Of a stretch of DNA of 64,000 bases, positions 54,712 to 63,894 are shown one piece after another; position 1 is the first letter of the stretch, and each line of letters begins with the position of its first letter. Origin of the DNA: Breviolum minutum Mf 1.05b.01 (Eukaryota > Sar > Dinophyceae > Suessiales > Symbiodiniaceae); the NCBI GenBank assembly GCA_000507305.1, contig DF240144.1, positions 62,001 to 126,000 of the forward strand, written 5' to 3'. The notes beneath the pieces were generated by a model. It did not search any database. It had not been told where the DNA came from and worked only from the letters and a program-made list of their open reading frames with translations. The translations under genes were made by a program, and so were the position numbers.

Positions 54712-54812
54712 CTCGCTTCATTCTTGCTGGCTGGGGCGGTGAGCAACAACACACCACCAGTGACAACGCCAAGGCCGAAGGCCTTGCGAAACGCAGGAAA
54801 AACCCATCGTCT
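54712..54812 (-). CDS. Internal exon with one predicted membrane helix
   Basis: Acceptor CAAAAAAACAG and donor GCGAG/GTGAGG. 33 codons: RRWVFPAFRKAFGLGVVTGG then VLLLTAPASKNEA. FGLGVVTGGVLLLTA is a plausible single transmembrane segment flanked by basic residues. It starts in phase 0 and ends in phase 2. Confidence 0.45.
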
Positions 54813-54828
54813 CTGTTTTTTTGAAACT

Positions 54829-54940
54829 TACACCCCAGAAATCTAACGAATCGACACCAAACATGGCCTTATTTTAAGCCGGAGTCCACCTTTTCCAAGG
54901 CCCATCATTTTGGGTATCCATGTTAGTTTTCCAGGGTGTA
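54829..54940. repeat. Family I-like element, TA-flanked
   Basis: CACCCCAGAAATCTAAC left, GTTAGTTTTCCAGGGTG right; just upstream of exon 54712-54812. Confidence 0.7.
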
Positions 54941-55011
54941 ATCAACTCAGCCATTTCGGATCATGAAAGATTAAGTTGAAACTTGACAGTTTTTTTCCAC
55001 ACTATGATGCC

Positions 55012-55101
55012 TAGAACCCAACTGACCCCTATTTTTGAAGGTCAACCCTCCAAAACAAGGCCTTTTCCAATCGAAATAAGGGTAATTTGGGTTCTAGGTA
55101 T
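55012..55101. repeat. Family O element
   Basis: Nearly identical left arm to the 28059 copy. Further copies at 17127 and 30947. Confidence 0.85.
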
Positions 55102-55620
55102 GTAATGTGTAATTGATTCCAAAAAGTTTATGCATGCCTAGCCATTGGCTGAGACACTTAAGATTTCAAAGATGGTCCGGTTGCGATTTGTTTGTAATCA
55201 ACACTGAACCCTCGAAACATATCGCAAAAAGCTATACGCTTTTTCACATGGCGGGGGTTGCCATGCAAAAATCCGAAAGAAGTACCGGGATATCGTGGAG
55301 TGACCGTCGCCAAGCCAATCAAGTTTCAGGTGCTTTTAAATACCCTCCGAAAAACGAACATGGTTTGGGGCCCGGTGGTTTGGGATTATAAGGGTATCCT
55401 TAACCCAATCCCTTTCATAAGGGGGATCCCAAATATTCAAAATAAAAAATATTGAAAACTTTAAAAAAATGGAGGTTTGGAAGATGTTTTTCCTTTTCTA
55501 ATGGGTGATTTTCAGGTTCCATGTTGAATTTCGGGGGGGTATGTTTGCGGAAGGCTGGAATATCCTCCCAGCAGATCAGCGTTCAAAAATCTTTCCGTCA
55601 TACCCTGTTCGACCATCAAG

Positions 55621-55975
55621 TTAGTCGTCACGCAACAATTTGAGGGCTGCACCATATGACAAAGGCTCGATGCAGGTTCCATCGATCACTTGAATGAAAA
55701 GACTGTCGATACTGTCAAGTCCAGAGTTTGACCATGCCTGATCCAACGTCCGCAAAATTTCAAACACCAGTTTTCCGCACCAGCTGATAATAACCCTTGC
55801 GTAATGAGACCAAATGGTTGACCCCTGTGGGTCGTTTTTGTCTTTTCGCATACCCCTCGCAATGAATCGTGACCCAGCACGATTCAGCTGGATAATCTCA
55901 TGCGTTGGCAATCAGCAAAACGCAATCCACCATAAAGTGCAATCAAGCAAGCTCCTAGAAACAAGGTAAGGTCAA
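55621..55975 (-). pseudogene. Decayed tyrosine-recombinase-like (phage-integrase family) fragment
   Basis: Three minus frames each carry a piece in the right order. The first (to 55884) reads FLGACLIALYGGLRFADCQR; LYGGLR resembles box I of tyrosine recombinases, with its catalytic Arg. The second (55880-55686) reads LRGVCEKTKTTHRGQPFG. The third (to 55621) reads QAWSNSGLDSIDSLF then PLSYGAALKLLRDD. At least two frameshifts separate them and the C-terminal His/Tyr boxes were not seen, so it cannot be active as it stands. Many dinoflagellate genomes carry recombinase-like proteins with similar wording (recalled, not searched). Confidence 0.48.
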
Positions 55976-56093
55976 ACAAAGTTGATTTTGGGTTAAACCA
56001 TGGCTTTTGGCTCCATCCGCAGAAATGCTTCCAAAAAACGGTTTGTATCAAATTTTTGGAAGATGATTCCCCTTCAAAAGTCCTGTGACTTAA

Positions 56094-56212
56094 AAATATC
56101 CGGTTGGAAGTTAGGATCAATGGGTTATTTCACCTATCCTTATAAATGGGTTTTTTGTTGAGGTTATGACCCACTGATCCTAACCTTTGATCCTAAGTTC
56201 CTGTGACATCCA
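56094..56212. repeat. Family M element
   Basis: Adjacent to the recombinase-like fragment. Confidence 0.8.
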
Positions 56213-56452
56213 AATTGACTATATGTCTTGAGGTCGGAGGAAAACAACCACCTGGAAGCCGCGTCAGCGAGTTCCGTACCCACCGGTTCCGAGCTTCACA
56301 TGGATGCATCTACCCTTGAGAAAGCTCCAAAAAAAAAACAGCATTACTAACATATCCAAATCACCGTGGTGGACCTGGCATTTGGATGTCTATATACATA
56401 ACATATATTTTCGTGGATCTTATTAAGATTAGGTATCCTTGGAGGCACTATA

Positions 56453-56510
56453 TCAGGTATATCTATCTTCATCAGCCAGTGGTCCCTTGGTTGTGCGGTT
56501 GGCTGGGCTG
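56453..56510 (-). CDS. Short candidate 3'-terminal exon
   Basis: After AATCTCTTCTAAG: SPANRTTKGPLADEDRYT and TGA. GC-rich among AT-rich DNA with a good acceptor. No partner found. Confidence 0.28.
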
Positions 56511-56590
56511 CTTAGAAGAGATTTTTTACTAACCAACCATCTAACCAGGCCAATCACATTGGCTGAGGTTCATACTTTAAGAGGCCTATT

Positions 56591-56699
56591 TACCCCCGTA
56601 AAAACTAACATGACAATGGAAAATCAACCATTTGAAGATGTACGTATTTCCTATTGAAAATGGGGATGTTCCATTGTCATGTTAGTTTTCGGGGCTGTA
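56591..56699. repeat. Family I element, TA-flanked
   Basis: Arms ACTAACATGACAATGGAAAA; near-perfect palindrome. Confidence 0.85.
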
Positions 56700-57226
56700 A
56701 GTAAATTCCAGATGAAATATTCCAGACTTGCATCCAATTAATATAAACTTGGAAAGCCGGCAGCCGGAACGGCGGTTGCTGACATGTATTCATATATACA
56801 AAAAAAGGCAATATAGGTAAATAGAGTTGTTATCCCAAAATAATGGTACCTCATGTCATTTGAGGGCGTATCCAACCTATGGTTATGTCGGGTGGTCCAC
56901 TATATGTCCACTATTTTGGGTAAGCCTAATATGTATAGATACATACCTGGTATATATACTTGATATCGATTTACATACACACAGCATATGTATATAGATA
57001 TACAAAAAAACACATATTGTTCGTATATATACTCGGATCTTCCCAGTGTGAAGAATTTTATGCCTTTTCACCTTTAAAAAAAGAACTACTATACCACCTG
57101 GAAAAGGATCGATGGCGCAACACCCATGTATTGGTTTATCATGCCTTACTACGCCACCTTTTGGGAGTGGCGAGCTAGCCATCTACTTTCACCACACTGT
57201 ACCAAAACAAATCTTTTTGTACATAC

Positions 57227-57380
57227 TTGTCTTAGAAGCTCCAGATATTCATTCCCTTTACCTCGACCAGTCGCCGTGCGCCAACCAACCAACTCCCGTT
57301 TTGGAATGGAATGTTGAATATTTGGCACCTCTGCTACCACATGTTTCCGTGCAAAACGATGGGCCTCGAGACGATAAAAG
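57227..57380 (-). CDS. Internal exon next to a family-B element, unknown protein
   Basis: Reads LEAHRFARKHVVAEVPNIQH then SIPKRELVGWRTATGRGKGN EYLELLRQ, ending CAA/GTATGT. The frame stays open to a TAG near 57149. The 5' side abuts the family-B copy at 57386-57475, separated by an in-frame TAA, so the acceptor is close to 57370. Basic, with a C-terminal helix. Confidence 0.4.
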
Positions 57381-57385
57381 GGTTA

Positions 57386-57475
57386 CCCATAGGATCCATG
57401 TATGGTATATTTACCTACATTTGGCTAAAATTTATGGTAAATGTAGGTAAATATACCGTACATGGATCCTATGGG
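57386..57475. repeat. Family B element with TTA direct repeats
   Basis: Full-length near-perfect palindrome; TTA on both sides. Confidence 0.93.
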
Positions 57476-57507
57476 TTAGGGTGAAGAAATCAACGGATTT
57501 CGAAAGC

Positions 57508-57583
57508 TGCTCGTCAAATTGGATCATTTCCCCAAGGTTTGGGGTGAAATTTTCAAAAAATGGTTTGAAACTGCCACCACCGA
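57508..57583 (+). repeat. Partial family A element
   Basis: Lacks the left end; body and right end present. Confidence 0.6.
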
Positions 57584-57668
57584 AAAAGACTTGGAATTAT
57601 CCAAGTCCAAGAGACCCCAAACAGTGTAAAACAAACACAAAAATATATTTGAAACCATTTTTTACCAT

Positions 57669-57770
57669 CTAGTTGGTGGTTTCAACCCATTTGAAACATA
57701 TCATATAGTGAAAATGGGAATATTCCCCAAGTAGGGGTGAACATAAAAAATATTTGAAACCACCACCTAC
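57669..57770 (+). repeat. Family A element
   Basis: Full-length, 90 bp from a partial copy. Confidence 0.85.
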
Positions 57771-57930
57771 TAGTAGAAACACATCCACCCCGTCGCTCCC
57801 CGCACCTGCCAGAAGAATTCGGTTTCTTGAAAGTCAACGACTGCATCATGGAACCAAGCGGCCTGAAATTCGAGAAATTCAGGGCGCCAAAAATCCACAT
57901 CTCTCAGTTTCGGGTGTCTTCTAAACCAGG

Positions 57931-58037
57931 TACCCTCCGGTAAACAAACATAGCTGGCTGGAACATCCCCATCTTGAATAGGAATTACATCTTCAAATGG
58001 TGGATTTTCCGTTGCTATGTTAGATTACGGGAGTGTA
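57931..58037. repeat. Family I element, TA-flanked
   Basis: Full-length. Confidence 0.83.
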
Positions 58038-58118
58038 TAAATGGGATGAAATAACGTCCTAAGTAGGGTTTTTATCACCTCAGCTACCTCAACTATGTTC
58101 GGATATCTATAGGAAACC

Positions 58119-58168
58119 TACTGTTTGATGGTTCAGAAATCCGGACACCTTTCACCAGTTGAGCAGCA
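58119..58168. repeat. Truncated family C element
   Basis: Left arm only. Confidence 0.6.
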
Positions 58169-58448
58169 TTTTCCCCGAATGAAACCACCACCTAGTTATT
58201 GTTCCATTGAACCAGCGATTTGGGACAGTCCCCAAATCATTTCTTAAAGATCAACTTGGAGCCTTTACACTTTATCCCCATGTCTTCTTGAAGTCTGCGC
58301 AAGGATCACCGAATTAAAAAAATGTCGAAGATTTGGATCGAAAATTCCAATTACCTGACCGAAGGCAAGTCAGCCTGGTGAAAATTAGAGGCGCTGTCTG
58401 ATGGAGTGGAAATTCCTGCCTCCATTTCACCCCATTTATACCTACTAT

Positions 58449-58583
58449 ACGATGTCCCAGGAAGATAGGTCGATCAATGGTTAGGATCAGTGGGTTATAA
58501 CTCCCACTTTACCCCATTTATAGGCAGGTTATAACCCACTGATCCTAACCATTGATCCTAACTTCCAACAGGACATCCTAGTA
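58449..58583. repeat. Family M element
   Basis: Full-length. Confidence 0.85.
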
Positions 58584-59003
58584 GTAGGGGCCCATCTTGC
58601 AATTTTAGTGAGGTCTTGTTTTATTGAAAAGTCCATTTCCGTAAAAAAAGTTGGAGCCTTATTCACCGCCTTGGTGGCTAATCGACGTGCCAAACGTGGA
58701 GGATGCCACTCCAACATTGACCTGGGAAACTCTCAAAGTTTTAAGGTGGAATGTTGGATGAGTGTGATACAAGAAGAGGCCCGGGACCCTAGTTATAAGG
58801 TAGTTATAACCCCAGCAAAGCCTATGGGGAAACAACTGGGGATAAATCTTCTGATAGTAGTTAGGGGGCCCCATCTTGTACTGTTGATGGAAAGAGGGTT
58901 TAATAACGCTTTCTTAAGGGAAACCAATGGTTAATAAGCCCGAAAGATAAGGCCTTATTTCTCGGGGACGGTACGTTAGGTGGAAGGTGATGTGGTAATG
59001 TGG

Positions 59004-59287
59004 TACTGTTGATGGAAAGAATTTTGCACCAATTGAGAAGTATCAGGGGATGGCTGGATGTACCCCTACCAACGTACCCCTCCGGGAAATCCCTATATAA
59101 GCCCTATATGCTGGGTATTTATGGATTATATTCCCTAAGAATCCCTAGACAACACAACAGATACCATGGGTACATTGTTAGGGGTACACCCAATTGTCCC
59201 CTGAAAGTATATAGTTTGTTCCATCAGTTACAGTTACAGAGTCTTGTACATCCCAGGTGGTTAGCCGGATTTCTTCCATCAGCAACG
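59004..59287. repeat. Family C element with a nested insertion
   Basis: Arms at 59004-59056 and about 59240-59287; the insert (TGTACCCCTACC...GGGGTACA) belongs to another palindromic type also at about 6578 and 28830. Confidence 0.65.
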
Positions 59288-59727
59288 GGCGGATTAGAAG
59301 GACATGGACTTAGTTGGGCTGATTTGCAGAGTTTAGTTTAGGTGCACAATCTCATGTACAACAAGGCAAATGTCACGGCAAAAAATACTCTAGGTATCTC
59401 TAGGTCTGATATAATCTGAACAAACAGACTTCAAACTTTAGATACTCCAATTTGAATGATAGGGGGGGTCTGTTATTGTTGTCTATTAAATTAATCATCA
59501 AAATAGGGTGGGGGAATCCAACATTACCTTGGGTGATTCCAAGATGGAAGTACATCCTGGACCGTCGTGATATCTTTTTCAAAATAGAAGGGTCAAAAGA
59601 AGAAGTCTTTTAGCGTGTCCAGAGAAGTGATCGTAACAAACATGATGTTGGTTTATGTATAACCTTTTTACAGGACGTTGCAACCTACTTTTATAGGGCA
59701 GTTTTTTGAACTCTCATGATAAGGTAC

Positions 59728-59908
59728 CCTTGCAGGTTTTGAGGCAATTCATCGACCATCTGCTGGACCAAATCAGAAGAAGCATCCCCAATGCAGAATG
59801 CAATAACAGCAAAAGCCACCACCCGCTGTTGACCAGCAACACCCACAATCACCATATCATCTTCGTTGGCAAATTTCATTTGGTTGAGCCAGCAGTCAGA
59901 ATACTGTT
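59728..59908 (-). CDS. Internal exon of 59 codons with a hydrophobic core, unknown protein
   Basis: Acceptor CCTTTCCAATTAG and donor CAAGG/GTACCT. Reads QYSDCWLNQMKFANEDDMVI, VGVAGQQRVVAFAVIAFCIG, DASSDLVQQMVDELPQNLQ. It starts in phase 1 and ends in phase 2. It looks like a compact alpha/beta domain fragment with alternating hydrophobic strands; no family recognised. The other frames are poorer here. Confidence 0.42.
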
Positions 59909-60168
59909 CTAATTGGAAAGGTTTGACAATGTTTTGATTCACCATTGTTCACCATATGTTTCTTGCAATTTCTTAAAAATCTCTCGTGATATAGTTCATT
60001 TGGAGAGGATGCTCTTATAATAGTATTACAGTACACACATTTGCAAAGTCAGGAAAGACGGTAAGTTGTAGAAGTTCGGGGTTGCGTATAGCTGCATTCA
60101 TCAGGAGGTCACAGAGTCTATAGTTGAAGTGGTTTAGCAATACAAGAGGAGGCACTGCAAGATATTAT

Positions 60169-60275
60169 CTAGTTGGTGGTTGAGCCACCCATCTGAAAAA
60201 TATGCTCGTCAGAATGGGTTCACCTTCCCCAAGGTTCGGGGTGAAAATAAAACATATTTGAGTTGCCACCACCCA
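60169..60275 (+). repeat. Family A element, TTAT direct repeats
   Basis: TTAT abuts both ends. Confidence 0.85.
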
Positions 60276-60293
60276 GTTATCTTTCTTAGTTGT

Positions 60294-60414
60294 TACCCTC
60301 CCTAAAGCTAACAGCAAAAGCCCCTGAAAAATGGGCCCTCCGCCCCAAAAGAGGAAGCCGGACCCGTTGCCACCCACTTTCAGGGCTTTCAACTCGCTGA
60401 AAACAGGGAGGCTA
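60294..60414. repeat. Family D element, diverged
   Basis: TA-flanked; overlaps the end of exon 60389-60467, so one of the two borders is approximate. Confidence 0.6.
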
Positions 60415-60647
60415 ATTGGTCAATGATCCTCGCAGTAAGTATGTCAACACCTCCAAAATCATGACTGCTTGGGTGGTTGAATTTCTCCACCCAGTTGGAA
60501 AAAATATGAGCAAGTCGTCAAATTGGAGCGAATTTAATCAAACTCCAGGCCTTTCAGGGGGTGATTGTTTTTCAACAAATGTTTCAGTTGCAACCACCGG
60601 ATGATGAAGATGGAACCCGGGAAGCCAAATGTTTGGTTCACATATTC
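60389..60647 (-). CDS. Two-exon 3' gene model over a degenerate family-A element
   Basis: Exon 1 (60647-60598) follows GATCCAAG and reads EYVNQTFGFPGSIFII, ending CG/GTGGTTG in phase 2. Exon 2 (60467-60389), after CACCCAAG, reads SHDFGGVDILTARIIDQLAS LFSAS and TGA. The 130-bp element between has diverged inside but keeps both ends. An ATG-started rival frame exists in exon 1 (MIQGICEPNIWLPGF), but it hits a stop after the junction. Confidence 0.46.
60468..60597 (+). repeat. Degenerate family A element acting as intron
   Basis: Longer, diverged core; intron of the 60389-60647 model. Confidence 0.55.
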
Positions 60648-60907
60648 CTTGGATCATTTTGGCGTGAGAAAATCAGCTTTCAGCTGTGAAAGTTGCCGGG
60701 GTTAGGGTATATAAAGGCTAGTTAAGTAAGAATAGCTTCACAGAAATGTTCAGTTCAAACCACCGGCCCAAACCATAACATTCTCAGACATGAGGATTGA
60801 AGAGGTTGAATTAAAAGCCATATATATATATATATTTCACGGTCAAAATGTCGCCTTCAGGATGGTCATCCTAACGGAATCCTCATAACGAGTATATAAT
60901 AAAACTC

Positions 60908-61038
60908 CTATAGCAGTGGGTTGATGACCCGCACCCTCCAAACCCCAGCACCAAAAAACCCACAGAGGAAGCGATTCTCAGCTGAGGTGCATGAAATGTT
61001 GCGAGTGGACCTTGCGACCTGATCCTGGATCACGAAAA
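60908..61038 (-). CDS. 3' exon following a family-A element
   Basis: After CACCAAGCAG: FVIQDQVARSTRNISCTSAE, NRFLCGFFGAGVWRVRVINP LL and TAG. The last ten codons run into another palindrome (type seen at 20525 and 48897), so a donor at GGAGG/GTGCGG is possible. Confidence 0.43.
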
Positions 61039-61127
61039 CTGCTTGGTGGTTTTGCTCCACCCATCTGAAAAATATGATGCTCGTCAAATTGGGTTCATCT
61101 TCCCCCAAAGTTTGGGGTGGAAAAAAA
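61039..61127 (+). repeat. Truncated family A element
   Basis: Right end lost; left end is the acceptor of exon 60908-61038. Confidence 0.65.
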
Positions 61128-61164
61128 AATGAAACCCAAATGTAGAAAAGGTCTTTTTGTAAGA

Positions 61165-61283
61165 ATCCAGATATGTCCTAAGACCCTAACAAAAGGGATA
61201 TACACCTAAAATCCTACTCTTTTCGGATGGGATTGGAACCCTTAATCAATCCTACTCTAGGAATGGAATGGGATTCTTAGGGT
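61165..61283. repeat. Family K element
   Basis: Inverted relative to others; full-length. Confidence 0.8.
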
Positions 61284-61456
61284 TTGGAGGTTTACCCAAA
61301 TGTAGAAAAGGTCTTTGGAGCTCTGAAGTGGTTGAAACATCCCTTCAAAAATACTAAGAGTTCCTTCGCATCTGCAGGAAGCAGATGCGGGGGAAAACTG
61401 ACCGTCTTTCCAAGCATCCATCTTTGGGTGACCATATTAATTTCAGGGAGGACAAT

Positions 61457-61553
61457 CTAGTTGGTGGTTTCAACCCAGTTGAAAAATATTACTCAAAATG
61501 GGAATCTTCCCCAGTAGGGGTGAAAATAAACAATATTTGAAACCACCACCTAG
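61457..61553 (+). repeat. Family A element
   Basis: Full-length. Confidence 0.85.
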
Positions 61554-61571
61554 TAATGGATATTTACCCAT

Positions 61572-61766
61572 TTGTCAAATGATTTGGGCGATCTATTATA
61601 CATCCTTAACCTGAATGTTTCGGCCATTTTGGGGCCCGGATTCCTTTACTTTTCACCAGAATTTGAGGTGACCTCGGCGGTTTGGTCGTTACAAATTTTA
61701 AATTGCCTAGACATTTACCCATGTGTCAAATATTTCAGCAGACTGGATCAGAGAGTGCAAATGTAA
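61572..61766 (+). CDS. Candidate plus-strand exon, unknown protein
   Basis: 64 open codons reading SNDLGDLLYILNLNVSAILG, PGFLYFSPEFEVTSAVWSLQ, ILNCLDIYPCVKYFSRLDQR. It lies just right of the family-A copy at 61457-61553. Read on plus, that copy would offer donor GTTGGTGG and acceptor CCACCTAG. Two near-identical 20-bp stretches (61563 and 61711 areas) flank the frame. One of few plus-strand candidates. Confidence 0.25.
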   Translation: MSNDLGDLLYILNLNVSAILGPGFLYFSPEFEVTSAVWSLQILNCLDIYPCVKYFSRLDQRVQM

Positions 61767-61923
61767 TCCCTGGGTTATAATCCATTTACTAAGTACCATG
61801 GACATCCCAGTATAAATCCTTATTTAGGGAAATACCATGAAAAACATAATAGTCTTTGGACTTCCAGGGCAATGGGTTTTTTCCCCACCTGTCAGGTGAG
61901 GGTTGTTAGATTTTATGTCAGTC

Positions 61924-61980
61924 TCTTCTCCTCCTCCTCGTCCTCCTCCTTCTCCTCCTTCTCCTCCTTCTCCTCCGCGT
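61924..61980 (+). repeat. (CCT)n-type pyrimidine repeat
   Basis: Imperfect CTC/CTCCTT trinucleotide tract. Confidence 0.9.
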
Positions 61981-62014
61981 CGTCTTCCGTCTCCTTGTCC
62001 TGTCGCGATGCTGT

Positions 62015-62135
62015 GTGTTCAGTGTGGCATGTCGGACCTCAACTGCGATCCTGTGAGTTCAGTGTGGCGTGCTGGACTTCAACCGCGATCCTGTGAGTGC
62101 AGTGTGGCGTACCGGACCCCAACCGCGATCCTGCG
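62015..62135 (+). repeat. 40-bp minisatellite entering an assembly gap
   Basis: Three units of TTCAGTGTGGCGTGCTGGAC-type sequence with exact 40-bp spacing (62018, 62058, 62098), then N. Confidence 0.92.
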
Positions 62136-62423
62136 NNNNNNNNNNNNNNNNNNNNNNNNNNNNNNNNNNNNNNNNNNNNNNNNNNNNNNNNNNNNNNNNN
62201 NNNNNNNNNNNNNNNNNNNNNNNNNNNNNNNNNNNNNNNNNNNNNNNNNNNNNNNNNNNNNNNNNNNNNNNNNNNNNNNNNNNNNNNNNNNNNNNNNNNN
62301 NNNNNNNNNNNNNNNNNNNNNNNNNNNNNNNNNNNNNNNNNNNNNNNNNNNNNNNNNNNNNNNNNNNNNNNNNNNNNNNNNNNNNNNNNNNNNNNNNNNN
62401 NNNNNNNNNNNNNNNNNNNNNNN
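62136..62423. other. Assembly gap (288 N)
   Basis: Run of N directly after the minisatellite, probably more units. Confidence 1.
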
Positions 62424-62757
62424 ACATCGTGACCAAAGCCCATCTCACTAGTATCACTAAGCCAAGGAAACCTGAAATCAATGTTCTCAAATTCTCCATT
62501 CTTCCCATCATATTCTCAATGACAACCCTCACCTGACAACCTCCACCCAACATGTCATGGTGGGGATCACTCGAAGTAAAGTAATTTTACCCTCCGGGAT
62601 GTTTCTATACACATCCCCGGCTGGACAATGTTGATATCGTACCGTCTTTCCTCGAAAATACCATCAAAAAAGTTGGATTTTCCAGCCGGCGATTTGTTGT
62701 GATGCGTGAAATAATCGAAAATGTCTTTCAAAAATTCCTTACTAGAAGCTGGAGAGA

Positions 62758-62889
62758 ATACCTACAAGGTGGGCCCCTACTAGTTACAAGTGGAGTTGCA
62801 ACCCCTATAAATGGCCTGAAAATGGGGTTATAATCCTGCTTTCAGGGGTTACAGCCTCATTCATAACTCGGGCCCGAGGCCCACCTTCT
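62758..62889. repeat. Family Q element
   Basis: Full-length; a partial A left end follows. Confidence 0.83.
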
Positions 62890-62985
62890 AGTTGGTAGCT
62901 TTCCACCACCTAGTTGAAAAATGTGGGCGTGTGTAATGCTTTTTGGACAATTCCCCTATGGTTTCTGCATTTTTTCTAATGGTTT

Positions 62986-63089
62986 TACCCTCAAAAGAAC
63001 GAACACAGTAATGGAAAATCACGATTTGTAAGAGGAATAATCTTCAAATGGGTTGTTGTTCCATTGTCATGTTAGTTTTCGAGGGCGTA
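62986..63089. repeat. Family I element, TA-flanked
   Basis: Full-length, diverged left arm. Confidence 0.75.
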
Positions 63090-63100
63090 TTTGTTGTGCA

Positions 63101-63218
63101 ACACTGTTGATGAACAAAATCCTGCACCACCCGAGATGTGTAAAATACTGCAACTACTGTGATCTTGAAAAACCATTCAACTGGTGCAAGGTCCTTTCAT
63201 CATCTTTCATCAACAGTA
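63101..63218. repeat. Family C element
   Basis: Full-length, slightly diverged. Confidence 0.8.
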
Positions 63219-63479
63219 GCTCTGGAAAAATTCTGCAAATCCTTTCAAACCTTTCAAACCTTTTTCTTACGAACTTTGAGAAAAAAAGGATCCAGACAAA
63301 ACATTTGAGCACTCAAAATTCGAGGAATTCCACATGCTGAGTGGGTTCCTGTTGCTCTGGTCCATCCTGATATTCCTAAACAAACCGTTGTGAAAAATGG
63401 TTGTTTCAATGGGATGGTGAGCCCCAAATCGTTACTTGGCAGTTGAATCCATTTTCCATGGATCCATCCATTTAAAACG

Positions 63480-63593
63480 AGTTGGTGGTTGAACCAACCC
63501 ATCTGAAAAAATATGAAACCGTCAATTTGGGGATCATTTCCCCAAGGTTCGGGGTGAAATTGTCCCAAAAATATTTGAGTTGCCACCACCTTG
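63480..63593 (+). repeat. Family A element
   Basis: Full-length; right end CCACCTTG. Confidence 0.8.
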
Positions 63594-63733
63594 TGTTGTT
63601 AATTTTGCTTATGATCTAAAAAGGAAAATGGATGAACATGGGAAATCACAAGGCTCCTCATTAAAACTCATTTCCCCAGAAAACTCTTTGCCTTGCTCCC
63701 AGTGGCTCATCCATTTATCGAAGTGGCTTATCA

Positions 63734-63849
63734 TCAAACTCCGGGGAGTCCATCCCATTTGATTTTCCCACCTGGCAACATCAAGAAGTCTGATGCCACA
63801 TCGCTATTTGCTGCGTGGCCGGCCACTGGATCGTGAAGTACCGGCACAC
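63734..63849 (-). CDS. 3'-terminal exon, unknown protein
   Basis: Long pyrimidine acceptor (TTTTTTTCCATCCATCAAG), then VPVLHDPVAGHAANSDVASD then FLMLPGGKIKWDGLPGV and TGA. A donor CCAG/GTGGG after LMLP is also possible. The adjoining 63600-63730 is open in another minus frame (HFDKWMSHWEQGKEFSGEMS) and in a plus frame. Confidence 0.4.
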
Positions 63850-63894
63850 CTTGATGGATGGAAAAAAAGTGGCGAAACAAACAACTTGAGATTC

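Noticed and set aside
55258..55340. Plus-strand exon KNPKEVPGYRGVTVAKPIKF with a CAG/GTGCTT donor
   Set aside because: A minus frame (WLGDGHSTISRYFFRIFAWQ) is as open and no acceptor was found; left out of the features.
58608..58934. 108-codon plus frame beginning near a family-Q end
   Set aside because: At least two minus frames across the same island (LEWHPPRLARRLATK and VSQVNVGVASSTFGTS) are equally plausible; I could not choose a strand or junction.
62015..62551. Coding repeats in the minisatellite
   Set aside because: The 40-bp unit is not a multiple of three, so frames rotate; the long open frames there exist only because the gap is filled with N.
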